64,000 nucleotides of DNA from Eubacteriaceae bacterium (GCA_902362805.1 CABIXY010000003.1:219140-283139), one strand, 5' to 3'; shown: positions 25,865 to 35,791, numbered from the stretch's first letter. A program made the numbers and translations. Notes: generated by a model from the sequence alone, not told the origin.

Positions 25865-27790
25865 ATGTTATATAAACTGACGGATAAACATGAAGATTTG
25901 AGGGCAAAGATCAGAGCTTTTGCGGAAGAAGAAGTAAAGCCGATTGCATTTATGCTCGACAAGAATAACGAATTCCCCCACGATATGGTGAAGAAATTAG
26001 CGGAGATGGGACTGATGGGAATTCCATATCCGACCAAATATGGCGGAGCAGGCATGGACGTTCTCAGCTACGCCATCGCAGTGGAAGAACTGGCGAGAGT
26101 AGACGGCGGCGCAGGCGTCATCCTGTCGGCTCACGTGTCCCTGGGTTCCTACCCAATCATGGCTTTCGGTACAGAAGAACAGAAGCAGAAATATCTGGTA
26201 CCGCTGGCAAAGGGAGAGAAGCTGGGCGCTTTTGGCCTGACAGAACCTAACGCAGGCAGTGACGCAGGCGGAACAGAGACGACTGCTGTTTTGGAAGGCG
26301 ACCATTACGTGCTCAACGGCGGCAAGATTTTCATCACAAACGCGCCGATTGCAGATACATACGTTGTATTTGCTGTGACGACGCCGAACATCGGTACTCG
26401 CGGCATCAGTGCCTTTATTGTAGAAAAAGGCTGGGAAGGCTTTGACTTTGGCGATCATTATGATAAAATGGGTATCAGATCTTCATCCACAGCAGAATTG
26501 ATTTTCAACGACGTCAAAGTACCGAAGGAAAATCTGCTGGGCAAAGAAGGTGAAGGTTTTAAGATTGCAATGGCAACACTTGACGGCGGCCGAATCGGTA
26601 TCGCTTCACAGGCACTTGGTATCGCCCAGGGAGCTTTTGAGCATGCTGTTGAATACGCCAAAGAGAGAGTACAGTTCGGTATTCCGATTGCTCATCAGCA
26701 GGTCAACTCCTTCAAGATCGCCGACATGGCGACGAAGATCAGATGTGCGAGATTCTTGATTTACAGCGCTGCTGAACTGAAGGAACACCACGAGCCTTAC
26801 GGCATGGAATCTGCGATGGCCAAACAGTATGCATCGGATATCTGTCTGGAAGTAGTCAACGACGCACTGCAGATTTTCGGCGGCACTGGCTATCTGAAGG
26901 GTATGGAAGTAGAACGGGCATACAGAGACGCGAAGATTACGACGATCTACGAAGGCACCAATGAGATTCAGAGGGTAGTTATCGCATCCCACATCATCGG
27001 CAAAGCGCCAAAACGTGACGCTGCACCGCTGAACCAGAAGGGACCGATCACCGGCCATAGAAAAAAGATGATCTTTGCCAAGGGAACAGCGCAGGAGAAA
27101 GTAGACGCTTTGGTAGAAGCGCTCAAGGGAGACGGCTTTGACTTTACTGTCGGCATCGACCCGATGACGCCGATTACTCTGGCAGACAGGGTTGTCAGCG
27201 CAGGAAAGGGCATCGGCGGCAAAGAAAACATGAAGCTGATCGAGGATCTGGCATATCAGGCTGGCGCAGCCATCGGCTCATCGAGACCTGTGGCAGAAAC
27301 TCTCAAGTATGTGCCTCTGGACAGATACGTAGGCATGAGCGGACAGAAGTTCACTGGCAACCTCTATATCGCATGCGGCATCTCCGGCGCAGGCCAGCAC
27401 CTCAAAGGCATCAAAGATGCTACGACCATTGTTGCAATCAATAAAAATAAAAATGCTCATATATTTAAGAACGCTGACTACGGCATCGTAGGAGATCTGA
27501 TGGAAATCCTGCCACTGCTGACGGCCGCCCTGGACAATGGAGAAGCGAAGAAACAGGCGCCTCCAAAGGTCAAGATGAGAAAGCCGACTCTGAAGAAGGA
27601 GGCGTCACCGTGGACGACTTATGTATGTAACGGCTGTGGCTATGAGTACGATCCGGCAGTAGGCGATCCTGAGAACGGCGTAAGCCCTGGAACGGTATTT
27701 GAGGCGCTTCCGGAAGAGTGGATTTGCCCGCTGTGCGGAGAAGAACAAGACAGCTTTGTCGTAGTTGAAAAGGATAAGGAGGAAGAATAA
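25865..27790 (+). CDS. Acyl-CoA dehydrogenase-EtfA-rubredoxin fusion
   Basis: A 641-residue three-module flavoprotein. Residues 1-380 are an acyl-CoA dehydrogenase with catalytic base Glu363 in [10 protein letters not shown], plus [14 protein letters not shown] and [11 protein letters not shown]. Residues about 425-550 match the C-terminal FAD domain of electron-transfer flavoprotein alpha ([53 protein letters not shown]). Residues 583-632 are a rubredoxin (Cys588, Cys591, Cys621, Cys624). Electrons could go from acyl-CoA through FAD to the iron site in one chain. AGGAGGTAGAGGT precedes the ATG; fprA follows after one base. Confidence 0.92.
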   Translation: MLYKLTDKHEDLRAKIRAFAEEEVKPIAFMLDKNNEFPHDMVKKLAEMGLMGIPYPTKYGGAGMDVLSYAIAVEELARVDGGAGVILSAHVSLGSYPIMAFGTEEQKQKYLVPLAKGEKLGAFGLTEPNAGSDAGGTETTAVLEGDHYVLNGGKIFITNAPIADTYVVFAVTTPNIGTRGISAFIVEKGWEGFDFGDHYDKMGIRSSSTAELIFNDVKVPKENLLGKEGEGFKIAMATLDGGRIGIASQALGIAQGAFEHAVEYAKERVQFGIPIAHQQVNSFKIADMATKIRCARFLIYSAAELKEHHEPYGMESAMAKQYASDICLEVVNDALQIFGGTGYLKGMEVERAYRDAKITTIYEGTNEIQRVVIASHIIGKAPKRDAAPLNQKGPITGHRKKMIFAKGTAQEKVDALVEALKGDGFDFTVGIDPMTPITLADRVVSAGKGIGGKENMKLIEDLAYQAGAAIGSSRPVAETLKYVPLDRYVGMSGQKFTGNLYIACGISGAGQHLKGIKDATTIVAINKNKNAHIFKNADYGIVGDLMEILPLLTAALDNGEAKKQAPPKVKMRKPTLKKEASPWTTYVCNGCGYEYDPAVGDPENGVSPGTVFEALPEEWICPLCGEEQDSFVVVEKDKEEE

Positions 27791-27791
27791 T

Positions 27792-28988
27792 ATGCAGTGT
27801 GTTAGAAAAGTCACAGAAGATTTATATTGGGTAGGTGCAAACGACAAGAGACTGGCTCTCTTTGAAAATATCCATCCTATACCAAGAGGTACTTCCTATA
27901 ATTCATATGTCATGCTGGATGAAAAGACTGTGCTGTTCGATACTGCCGACTGGTCCGTATGCAGACAGTTTATTGAAAATGTGGAATATGTATTGGATGG
28001 ACGTCCGCTGGATTACATGGTCATCAATCACATGGAACCGGACCACGGTGCCTCCATCGAAGAAATCCTGCTCAGATATCCGAAGGTCAAGATCATCTGC
28101 ACAGCAAAAGCGACGATGATGATGAACCAGTTTGGCTTCCCTGTAAAGAACATTCACGAAGTCAAAGAAGGGGATACTATGTCTTTCGGAAAACACGAAG
28201 TGACCTTTGTAGCAGCACCGATGGTTCATTGGCCTGAGGCTATGGTCACCTTTGACACGACTGCAGGCATTCTGTTCTCCGCAGACGCATTCGGCTCCTT
28301 TGGCTCCCTGGACGGCAAACTGTTCGCTGACGAGGTCAACTTTGACAGAGACTGGATTGACGATGCCAGAAGATATTATACTAATATCGTAGGGAAATAC
28401 GGTCCACAGGTACAGAAGCTTCTGAAAAAGGCCGGCGGCCTCGACATCAAATACATCTGCCCGCTTCACGGTCCAGTTTGGAGGAAAGACATCGGTTACT
28501 TCCTGGAGAAGTATGATAAGTGGTCAAAGTATGAGCCGGAAGAGCAGGGCGTACTGATCGCATATGCTTCTATGTACGGAAACACAGAAAGCGCAGCCCA
28601 CATTCTGGCGACGAAACTCTGTGAGAAGGGCATGACCAACATCGCTCTATACGACGTGTCCTGTACCCATGTATCCTACTTGATTTCAGAGGCTTTCAAA
28701 TACAGCCACATGGCTCTGCTGTCCGTAACTTATAACCTGAAGATATTCCCGGTTATGCAGAACTTTATTGAAGACATGGCTGCCCTGAACCTGCAGAAGA
28801 GAGTGGTCGGCGTCGTTGAAAACGGTTCCTGGGCTCCGCAGGCAGGCTCGCTGATTGCAGAAGAACTCGACAAGATGAAGGAGATGACTGTGCTCAACGA
28901 ACAGATGACAATCCTGTCATCATTAAACGATGCAACTTACGATCAGCTGGATGACCTGGCTGAGAGCATTATTGAATCCATGAAATAA
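27792..28988 (+). CDS. fprA: Flavodiiron protein (A-type flavoprotein)
   Basis: A 398-residue cytoplasmic enzyme reducing O2 to water or NO to N2O. The N-terminal metallo-beta-lactamase-like diiron domain has INHMEPDHGASIEE, MVHWPEAM, FSADAFGSFGSLDG and CPLHGPVW. The C-terminal flavodoxin domain starts IAYASMYGNTESAAH near residue 255. Such enzymes take electrons from rubredoxin, and the gene before it encodes a dehydrogenase with its own rubredoxin domain, so the pair probably forms a complete electron path. ATG 27792 follows GGAGGAAGAATAAT within the upstream gene end. Confidence 0.93.
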   Translation: MQCVRKVTEDLYWVGANDKRLALFENIHPIPRGTSYNSYVMLDEKTVLFDTADWSVCRQFIENVEYVLDGRPLDYMVINHMEPDHGASIEEILLRYPKVKIICTAKATMMMNQFGFPVKNIHEVKEGDTMSFGKHEVTFVAAPMVHWPEAMVTFDTTAGILFSADAFGSFGSLDGKLFADEVNFDRDWIDDARRYYTNIVGKYGPQVQKLLKKAGGLDIKYICPLHGPVWRKDIGYFLEKYDKWSKYEPEEQGVLIAYASMYGNTESAAHILATKLCEKGMTNIALYDVSCTHVSYLISEAFKYSHMALLSVTYNLKIFPVMQNFIEDMAALNLQKRVVGVVENGSWAPQAGSLIAEELDKMKEMTVLNEQMTILSSLNDATYDQLDDLAESIIESMK

Positions 28989-28998
28989 ATCTATATAT

Positions 28999-29029
28999 CA
29001 AAACGGGTGTCCGCTGGGCACTCGTTTTG
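28999..29029 (+). terminator. Terminator after fprA
   Basis: CAAAACGGGTGTCC (28999-29012) folds with GGGCACTCGTTTTG ending at 29029, with minor wobble, then TCGTGC. There is no long T-run beyond the stem. Confidence 0.6.
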
Positions 29030-29103
29030 TCGTGCTCGGACAGGCGGCGCTGGGTAAGGTCAGTTCTATGCCAAGGCCAGCCGCCGGGTCCAGGCCAGCC
29101 GCC

Positions 29104-29362
29104 GTTACGCAGAATCAGTCGATTTGCCTGAAATCGTTAAGCAGAAAGAGCGGGCCAGATGTGAAATGCGTAACAGCCTGGGTCCAGGCAAGCTGCCGTT
29201 ACGCAGAATCAGTCGATTTGCCTGAAATCGTTAAGCAGAAAGAGCGGGCCAGATGTCAAATGCGTAACAGCCTGGGTCCAGGCAAGCTGCCGTTACGCAG
29301 AATCAGCCGATTTACCGGAAATCGTTAAGCAAAAAGAGGCGGTCCGATGTCAAATGCGTAAC
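29104..29362. repeat. 94-bp tandem repeat array (2.7 copies)
   Basis: Copies begin at 29104, 29198 and 29292 (period 94). Each is a 71-base block opened by GTTACGCA and closed by TGCGTAAC, with an inner stem CGATTT/AAATCG, followed by a 23-base linker. The third copy is diverged and lacks the linker, yet keeps both stems. The stretch 29030-29430 holds no credible gene. Confidence 0.85.
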
Positions 29363-29448
29363 GGGCTTCGCGTCAAATGACAGCATAGACAAGAGCGCAT
29401 TGCATATGGTACAATTATTTCACACCAGACAATGTGGAGGGGCTATTG

Positions 29449-30063
29449 ATGGGGATAGAGATCAGAGAACTGCGAAGAAGAGATTACGGCAGAGCGATAC
29501 AATTTGCAATTACGGGAATGCATTTTAACCTTTACTTAGACAACAAACTACTGTTAAATTTATATGGCAGATATTTTTGGTACAGCGAACTGAACAGCGC
29601 CAGTCAGGTCATTGCTGCCTACGACGGAGAGAAACTGGCAGGCGTTTTATTGGCCGATATGCAGGGCGAGGAGAAAAAGTACAAGACCACCGGGCAGACA
29701 GCTTATGTGAAAATATTTGAGTTCTTGCAAAACACTTTTTACAGGGGTGGCGTCGGCATTTACGATGAGGCCAACAGAGAACTGCTGGCTGCGTATTTGA
29801 AAGAGAATAATCCCGATGGACAAGTCGTATTTTTGGCTGCCGATCCAGATGGGAAGGTAAAAGGAATTGGAAGCAGACTTCTGGAAGAACTGGAACGAAG
29901 AATACACGGGAAGGAAATTTATCTGTATACAGATGATGCCTGTACTTATCAGTTTTACGAGCACAGAGGGTTTCAGAAATCGGGTGAAAAGGAAGTCCTA
30001 TTGGATTTAACAAGTAAAAAAGTACCCCTTATATGTTTTTTGTATAGTAAAAGAATTTCTTAA
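29449..30063 (+). CDS. GNAT-family N-acetyltransferase
   Basis: A 204-residue acetyl-CoA-dependent acyltransferase. The GNAT core is visible: SQVIAAYDGEKLAGVLLADM (motif D region), VVFLAADPDGKVKGIGSRLLEELERRI with the acetyl-CoA-binding Q/R-x-x-G-x-G-like KGIGSRL, and CTYQFYEHRGFQKSGE at the end. The substrate is unknown. ATG 29449 follows GGAGGGG at a good distance; a GTG at 29434 is less likely. It is monocistronic, lying after the repeat array. Confidence 0.85.
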   Translation: MGIEIRELRRRDYGRAIQFAITGMHFNLYLDNKLLLNLYGRYFWYSELNSASQVIAAYDGEKLAGVLLADMQGEEKKYKTTGQTAYVKIFEFLQNTFYRGGVGIYDEANRELLAAYLKENNPDGQVVFLAADPDGKVKGIGSRLLEELERRIHGKEIYLYTDDACTYQFYEHRGFQKSGEKEVLLDLTSKKVPLICFLYSKRIS

Positions 30064-30126
30064 CATGATTATCACAATTCTTTAGTATACTAAGCTGTAT
30101 CTGCAAAAAGGAGAATTAGGCACTTA

Positions 30127-30978
30127 ATGAGAATACTGAAAAGACTATTGATTATTTTAATATTGCTGATTTTAGCTGTAGCGGGGTGTATTTATTATGC
30201 CTTCAAGATCGAGCCGTTTCGTGTTACACTGAATGAGTTTACCCTCAATGAAGAAAGTTCTGACAGGGAGCATTTAAAAATTGTACAGATTTCTGATCTG
30301 CATATCAAAGCGGATTTCACATTCGAAAATTTGGACAAGGTCATTAAAATGGTCAACGCGCAAAATCCGGATATCGTTATCTTTACAGGTGATCTGTATG
30401 ATAACTACGCGATATACCGTGACGACGAAAATGTGACGGCTGCCCTGCAGAAGATTAAGGCAGGCTATGGGAAATTTGCCCTTTGGGGAAATCGTGATTA
30501 TGGCGGCGGAGCGGAGCGGGCTTATGCCTCTATAATAGAAGCCGCGGGATTTACTTTGCTGAAAAACGAGAATTATCATCTCACACTTGATAACGGTAAA
30601 AGAATTTTGTTCACAGGTCTTGATGACGCTTTGCTGGGTCATCCTATTATGCCGGACGGAACGGAAAAGGACGGTTCGGATTACAAGCTGCTCCTGTCCC
30701 ATGAGCCGGATAATGTAGATCATTATCTGGATTATGACTATGACATCGCACTGAGCGGCCACAGCCATGGTGGACAGATCAACGTTCCGTTTCTGCCATT
30801 TATCAACGAAAGGGCTTTGACGACTTCCGCGCTGTCATCAAAATACGGCGGCGGCATGTATGACTTTGATGATGCAGCGTTGAAACAGTTGTACGTCAAC
30901 ACCGGCATTGGAACGACCCACATTTCCGCCAGGTTCGGCGTGGTACCAGAGGTCACGCTGTTTCACGTCTATGTTTAG
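30127..30978 (+). CDS. Membrane-anchored calcineurin-like phosphoesterase (YaeI/YkuE type)
   Basis: A 283-residue metallophosphoesterase with a single N-terminal hydrophobic anchor (residues 5-28), so the catalytic domain probably faces outward. Metal-binding motifs are in order: VQISDLHIK, IVIFTGDLYDN, LWGNRDYG, LLSHEPD and ALSGHSHGGQ. Family members may act on UDP-diacylglucosamine-like or other phospho-lipid substrates; the actual substrate cannot be told. GGAGAATTAGGCACTTA precedes the ATG. Confidence 0.9.
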   Translation: MRILKRLLIILILLILAVAGCIYYAFKIEPFRVTLNEFTLNEESSDREHLKIVQISDLHIKADFTFENLDKVIKMVNAQNPDIVIFTGDLYDNYAIYRDDENVTAALQKIKAGYGKFALWGNRDYGGGAERAYASIIEAAGFTLLKNENYHLTLDNGKRILFTGLDDALLGHPIMPDGTEKDGSDYKLLLSHEPDNVDHYLDYDYDIALSGHSHGGQINVPFLPFINERALTTSALSSKYGGGMYDFDDAALKQLYVNTGIGTTHISARFGVVPEVTLFHVYV

Positions 30979-31142
30979 GCATCAAAATAAAATACTTTGA
31001 CTGATGTGCCGGCTGGGAAATATCTCAGCCGGTTTTAATTTGCTTAAAAAACGGCCACATGTATTATTAATCAGAATATTATGATATAATTTCAATAAAA
31101 GATATCATACATTGAGAATGCATTTTGCATGAGGGAGAAAAG

Positions 31143-33263
31143 ATGAAGAAGAGAAGGATTTTGATCGCATGGATGTTGATTCTTTTGCTGGCATTTTCCA
31201 CAGTCAGCGTCAGTGGAGCCACATCGGAATCAGCGGAGCCTGCGGCGAACGACAAAGGGAAGGTTACCTTGACCGCAGTCAGCAATTCGTCTATCAAAGT
31301 GAAGTGGCAAAAAGAAAAGAAGTATTCCTATTACAACGTATATCGAATGGCGGCGGAGGGAAAGACCTATCAGAAGGTCGCCACGGTAAAGGGAAACACC
31401 TATACAGATAAAAAGCTGAAGAAAAGCACTCTTTACAAATATAAGGTACGTCCTTACCGCTATATAAAAGGAAAGAAAAATTATGGACCGTATTCCAACG
31501 CCAACTCTGCGATCCCAGGAGCAGATATTGCTAATTATACCCTGACACTTACGCAGTCTGAGGATAACCTGGACGTAGGTGTCGATGCGGGCACTACGGA
31601 CTGCAGCGCCAATAAAAAAATCGCCGTCATCTACAGGAGCACAGAAGAAAAGGGTACCTATACGAAAATCAAAGAGCTGCGCCTGAAACCGATTCGTCAG
31701 TTCTGGAGCGCTGCTGCCGCTGCAGACAAAAAGACGCAGGCGGGCAAGACCTATTATTATAAGTTTAAAATCAAAAAGACCATCGCAGGAAAGATCTATA
31801 CCAGCAGATTCAGTGCGTCAAAAGCTGTCAGCACCGCGTCTATCAGTGGCAGTGTCTTGGTGGACCAGTACACCATGGATTTGAACCTAGATGAAGAGAG
31901 CAAGAAATTATCCGGCGATGTGACCATGACCTTGACCAATGAAACGAGCGCAACCATTCACCGGGTATGCATTCGGAATTATGCTGCGTCAATACTCAAG
32001 AGTTTGGGCAAAGGGGAGAGCATAATTGAAAAGATCACATTGGACGGCAAAGGCGATGTGGAATTTAAATCAGGAAAGGATCCTTCGGTGGTCTATGCGG
32101 ACCTGGGTGAAGGTGCAATGAAGCCAGGAAGGTCAGCCTCCCTGACTGTCACTTATGCTGTAGACATCCCTGACACCGTGGCTCGATTTGGCTATCAAAA
32201 GGACGACTACCGACAGACCTTCCAGTTATCCTTCTGCTTTCCAATACTGGATCGGTACGAAAAAGGACACTGGAACGAAAATCCCTACGCGTTTGGGGCG
32301 GAGTGCACCTTCAATCGCATTACCGACTATGACGTGACATTGCGTGTGCCAAAGAATTATACCGTCGTCGCCAGTGGCAGAGAAGAGACAAAAGACGGCG
32401 TCACCAGGATCAAAGCGAAAGACGTGCGAGACATGGGTATCATCGCCAGCAACTGCTTGGAGAAAAAAACAATGATGGTAGACGGTATCCAGATTAACCA
32501 TTACCTGTTCAAAGACATCGCCGCAGATTCTTTTAATGCCTGTTACATGCAGTCTGCTGAAGATGCAGTCAAGCTGTTCAATAAGACCTATGGCAGATAC
32601 CCTTACGACCACCTGGACGTGGTGCAGGGGCATCTGTACGGCGGCATGGAATTCCCGGGGATGGTGCTGATCGGTGTGCCACCGCTGCTTGAAGATCTTG
32701 AGAATCCTAAATCAATGAGTATCTATCAATATCTTTCCACCCTGGTCACCCACGAAGTCGGACACGAGTGGTTCTACGCCGCCGTGGGGAACGATCAATA
32801 CAGTGAAGCGTGGTTGGACGAAGGCTTTGCCGAATACAGCGCTTCCGTGCTCTATCTGAGGTCAGGTATGGACGGCATCAAAATGGCCATAGAAGAAGAT
32901 AAGAAAAGAGATGGGGATCAATGGTATGACAACGAGGCGACTTTGACTGACGAGTCATTTGATAAGTATATGCAGAGTAATGTTGACATGATCATGAGGA
33001 GGATGAAAAGCAAGATTAATTGTTCTTATGGAGATTTTGACGACCCCCTTGACTATGAGATGATGGTCTACGACGGCGGACTATGTTTCCTGTACGAACT
33101 GCGAAGGACTATGGGTGATCAAAACTTCTTCACAGCTATAAAGGAGTATTACAAGACCTACTGCCTCAAAGAGGCTTCGACAGAAGACTTTCTGAAGATT
33201 ATCAGAGGTCATGACGATTCTGACAAGGTTGAGGAGGTGATTTCCAGATATATCGAAGAATGA
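31143..33263 (+). CDS. Secreted M1-family metallopeptidase with fibronectin-type domain
   Basis: A 706-residue exported zinc aminopeptidase. The signal peptide covers residues 1-28 (RRILIAWMLILLLAFSTVSVSG). A fibronectin-III-like domain follows at about 40-125 (VTLTAVSNSSIKVKWQ), then a second beta domain to 230. The M1 catalytic part carries the substrate motif GGMEFPGMV and zinc site HEVGHEW, with the third ligand Glu exactly 18 residues on, in WLDEGFAEY. It would release amino acids from peptides outside the cell. ATG 31143 follows GAGGGAGAAAAG. An upstream ATG at 31125 spoils the signal peptide. Confidence 0.9.
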   Translation: MKKRRILIAWMLILLLAFSTVSVSGATSESAEPAANDKGKVTLTAVSNSSIKVKWQKEKKYSYYNVYRMAAEGKTYQKVATVKGNTYTDKKLKKSTLYKYKVRPYRYIKGKKNYGPYSNANSAIPGADIANYTLTLTQSEDNLDVGVDAGTTDCSANKKIAVIYRSTEEKGTYTKIKELRLKPIRQFWSAAAAADKKTQAGKTYYYKFKIKKTIAGKIYTSRFSASKAVSTASISGSVLVDQYTMDLNLDEESKKLSGDVTMTLTNETSATIHRVCIRNYAASILKSLGKGESIIEKITLDGKGDVEFKSGKDPSVVYADLGEGAMKPGRSASLTVTYAVDIPDTVARFGYQKDDYRQTFQLSFCFPILDRYEKGHWNENPYAFGAECTFNRITDYDVTLRVPKNYTVVASGREETKDGVTRIKAKDVRDMGIIASNCLEKKTMMVDGIQINHYLFKDIAADSFNACYMQSAEDAVKLFNKTYGRYPYDHLDVVQGHLYGGMEFPGMVLIGVPPLLEDLENPKSMSIYQYLSTLVTHEVGHEWFYAAVGNDQYSEAWLDEGFAEYSASVLYLRSGMDGIKMAIEEDKKRDGDQWYDNEATLTDESFDKYMQSNVDMIMRRMKSKINCSYGDFDDPLDYEMMVYDGGLCFLYELRRTMGDQNFFTAIKEYYKTYCLKEASTEDFLKIIRGHDDSDKVEEVISRYIEE

Positions 33264-33308
33264 GAAAAACAAGAATATTTTGATAACGGAAATAGTGTCA
33301 CAATCATA

Positions 33309-33337
33309 TTGACAGACTTGTAACAATCCGATAAAAT
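33309..33337 (+). promoter_or_regulatory. Promoter of hydrogenase operon 1
   Basis: TTGACA (33309-33314), 17 bases, TAAAAT (33332-33337). No Rex-like palindrome is seen, unlike the promoter of operon 2. Confidence 0.75.
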
Positions 33338-33373
33338 GAATTGAATACATTATACAGAAAGGAGCGCATTAGC

Positions 33374-33490
33374 ATGCTCATGCAATCAATGCAAGGAGCG
33401 CTGATGCAAGATGTAATATGCTGGAACGAGAATATTATGATAAAACCGACGAAATTATTGCATCTCATGGATCGGGACAGGCGGCACTGA
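33374..33490 (+). other. Possible 38-codon leader ORF overlapping the hydC1 start
   Basis: GAAAGGAGCGCATTAGC precedes ATG 33374. The frame stays open to TGA at 33490 and overlaps the first 24 codons of the hydrogenase gene in another frame. It contains several in-frame ATGs. It may couple or regulate translation of the downstream gene, whose own ribosome site is poor; it may equally be chance. Confidence 0.3.
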
Positions 33491-33891
33491 TACCTATTAT
33501 TCAGGACATTCAGGAAGAATACCGCTATTTACCTCCTGAGTTATTGACCTACGTTGCTGAGAAGCTGAAGATTAGTGAATCACAGGCTTACAGTGTAGCC
33601 ACCTTCTACGAGAATTTTTCTTTTGAACCGAAGGGGAAATATATTATCAAGGTCTGTGACGGAACTGCTTGTCACGTGCGCAAGTCTATTCCGATCCTGG
33701 AAGCTCTTTATGGAGAACTGGGTCTTTCCAAGGAAAAACAGACGACAGAAGATATGTTGTTCACTCTGGAAACCGTATCCTGTCTTGGTGCCTGCGGTCT
33801 GGCGCCTGTTTTGACTGTCAACGATAAGGTTTATCCGAAGATGACGCCAGAAAATGCTATTGCGTTAGTTCACGAGTTGAGAGGAGTTTAG
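33418..33891 (+). CDS. NADH-dependent hydrogenase, NuoE/HydC-like subunit (operon 1)
   Basis: A 157-residue thioredoxin-like [2Fe-2S] subunit of the trimeric, probably electron-bifurcating [FeFe] hydrogenase. A helical bundle (residues 1-70) is followed by the cluster ligands Cys in CDGTACHVR and in ETVSCLGACGLAP. It passes electrons between NADH and the other subunits. The start is unusual: ATG 33418 lacks a nearby Shine-Dalgarno sequence, and no better in-frame start exists before an upstream stop. It is the first gene of the operon 33418-37486, followed after two bases by the NuoF-like gene. Confidence 0.92.
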   Translation: MLEREYYDKTDEIIASHGSGQAALIPIIQDIQEEYRYLPPELLTYVAEKLKISESQAYSVATFYENFSFEPKGKYIIKVCDGTACHVRKSIPILEALYGELGLSKEKQTTEDMLFTLETVSCLGACGLAPVLTVNDKVYPKMTPENAIALVHELRGV

Positions 33892-33893
33892 AG

Positions 33894-35780
33894 ATGAGCA
33901 AGATAGAAAACAGAGAGTCTCTCGAACAGGTTCGTGAGCTTTCTAAAAAAGAAATCGACAGCAATAAATGTAGAATTCTGATCTGCGCCGGCACAGGCTG
34001 TATTGCAGGCGGATCAAGTGAAATTTATAAGAAGATGTGCGATCTGGTCAGTTCCAATCCGGACATCGAAGTCTGTTTTGAACCTGAAGTCGCCCACGGA
34101 GACGGAGAAATCGCTGTCAGGAAGAGCGGCTGTCACGGATTCTGCGAGATGGGTCCGCTGATGAAGATTGAACCACAGGACATTTTATACACCAAAGTAC
34201 AGTTAGAGGATTGTGAAGATATCTTTTACAGAACCATTGAAAAAGGTGAGTTGATTCCGCACCTGCTCTTTAAGCAGAACGGTTCGGAGTGCAAGAAACA
34301 AGAAGACATCGCTTTCTATAAAAAGCAGCACCGTAACGTGCTGAAAAACTGCGGCCGTATCGACGCTGAAAACGTAGAGGAGTTTCTCGCCATTGGCGGA
34401 TATCGCGGACTGGCTCACGCTTTGTTCGATATGACCAAGGAAGAAGTCATTGAAGAAATCACCAAATCAGGTCTGAGAGGACGCGGCGGCGCAGGCTTCC
34501 CGACAGGAAAGAAGTGGTCCCAGGTGGCCAGACAGCCGGAGAAGAAGCGTTACGTAGTCTGCAACGGTGACGAAGGAGATCCGGGCGCATTCATGGATAG
34601 AAGTATCATGGAAGGCGACCCGCATAAGATGATCGAAGGTATGGCCATTGCAGCATATGCAGTTTCCGCTGATGAGGGATATATTTATGTCCGTGCAGAG
34701 TATCCACTTGCCATTGAACGTTTGAAGAATGCCATAGCGCAGGCAGAAGAAAGAGGACTTTTGGGAGACAACATCTTGGGTACGGATTTTAGTTTCCGCT
34801 TACATATCAACCGGGGTGCAGGCGCTTTTGTCTGTGGAGAAGGAAGTGCGTTGACCGCATCCATCGAAGGCAACAGAGGCATGCCGCGGGTAAAACCGCC
34901 GCGTACTGTAGAACAGGGACTCTTTGACAAGCCGACGGTGCTCAACAACGTAGAAACCTATGCCAACGTTCCGATGATCGTCGCGAATGGAGCAGACTGG
35001 TTCAAAGCGATCGGCACGGAGAACAATGCGGGAACAAAAGCCTTCGCCTTGACAGGAAGTGTTAAAAATACTGGTCTGATCGAAGTACCGATGGGAACGA
35101 CCCTGCGTGAAGTTATTTATGATATCGGCGGCGGCATCAAAGACGATAGAGAATTCAAAGCCGTACAGATTGGCGGACCATCCGGCGGATGTCTGACCAA
35201 AGAACATCTGGACATGAAACTGGACTTTGACTCTTTGAAAAAAATCGGCGCCATGATCGGTTCCGGCGGCATGGTTGTCATGGATGACCACACCTGTATG
35301 GTAGAAGTGGCAAGGTTTTTCATGAACTTTACCCAGAACGAGAGCTGCGGCAAGTGTGTGCCATGTCGTGAGGGAACCAAGAGAATGCTGGAAATCCTCG
35401 AACGCATCGTGGATGGAAAAGGAACGCTGGAAGATTTGGATCTGCTGGAAGAACTATCGGAAACCATCACAGATACTGCCCTCTGCGGCCTGGGAAAATG
35501 CGCCGCTCAGCCTGTCATGAGTACATTGAAGTTTTTCAGAGAAGAATACGAGCAGCACGTGGTAGAGAAAAAATGTATTTCCAGAAACTGCGAAGCGCTG
35601 CGTAAGTTCATCATCGATCCTGACAAGTGTAAAGGCTGCTCCAAGTGTGCGAGAAACTGTCCTGCAGGTGCCATCGCCGGACAGATCAGAAAATCATATC
35701 ATATTGACAATGAAACTTGTATCAAGTGTGGAGCCTGCCTGGCAGACTGTGCATTCGATGCGATACATATAGAGTGGTAG
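33894..35780 (+). CDS. NADH-dependent hydrogenase, NuoF/HydB-like subunit (operon 1)
   Basis: A 628-residue FMN- and NADH-binding subunit. The N-terminal thioredoxin-like [2Fe-2S] domain has CAGTGC and SGCHGFCEMGP. The NuoF core has the FMN/NADH motifs GLRGRGGAGFPTGKKW and CNGDEGDPGAFMDR, the [4Fe-4S] site ESCGKCVPCREGTKR, and a C-terminal 2x[4Fe-4S] ferredoxin (CKGCSKCARNCPAGA and CIKCGACLADCAFDA). This is the site where NADH enters or leaves the bifurcating complex. It reads on from hydC and is followed after 11 bases by the catalytic subunit gene. Confidence 0.94.
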   Translation: MSKIENRESLEQVRELSKKEIDSNKCRILICAGTGCIAGGSSEIYKKMCDLVSSNPDIEVCFEPEVAHGDGEIAVRKSGCHGFCEMGPLMKIEPQDILYTKVQLEDCEDIFYRTIEKGELIPHLLFKQNGSECKKQEDIAFYKKQHRNVLKNCGRIDAENVEEFLAIGGYRGLAHALFDMTKEEVIEEITKSGLRGRGGAGFPTGKKWSQVARQPEKKRYVVCNGDEGDPGAFMDRSIMEGDPHKMIEGMAIAAYAVSADEGYIYVRAEYPLAIERLKNAIAQAEERGLLGDNILGTDFSFRLHINRGAGAFVCGEGSALTASIEGNRGMPRVKPPRTVEQGLFDKPTVLNNVETYANVPMIVANGADWFKAIGTENNAGTKAFALTGSVKNTGLIEVPMGTTLREVIYDIGGGIKDDREFKAVQIGGPSGGCLTKEHLDMKLDFDSLKKIGAMIGSGGMVVMDDHTCMVEVARFFMNFTQNESCGKCVPCREGTKRMLEILERIVDGKGTLEDLDLLEELSETITDTALCGLGKCAAQPVMSTLKFFREEYEQHVVEKKCISRNCEALRKFIIDPDKCKGCSKCARNCPAGAIAGQIRKSYHIDNETCIKCGACLADCAFDAIHIEW

Positions 35781-35791
35781 GAGGAAGAATT

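Noticed and set aside
29032..29328. 98-codon ORF within the 94-bp repeats
   Set aside because: Its internal repetition is the DNA repeat read in frame, and no promoter or ribosome site is evident.
29104..29362. CRISPR array
   Set aside because: Units are 94 bases, nearly identical throughout with no variable spacers, and no cas gene is nearby.
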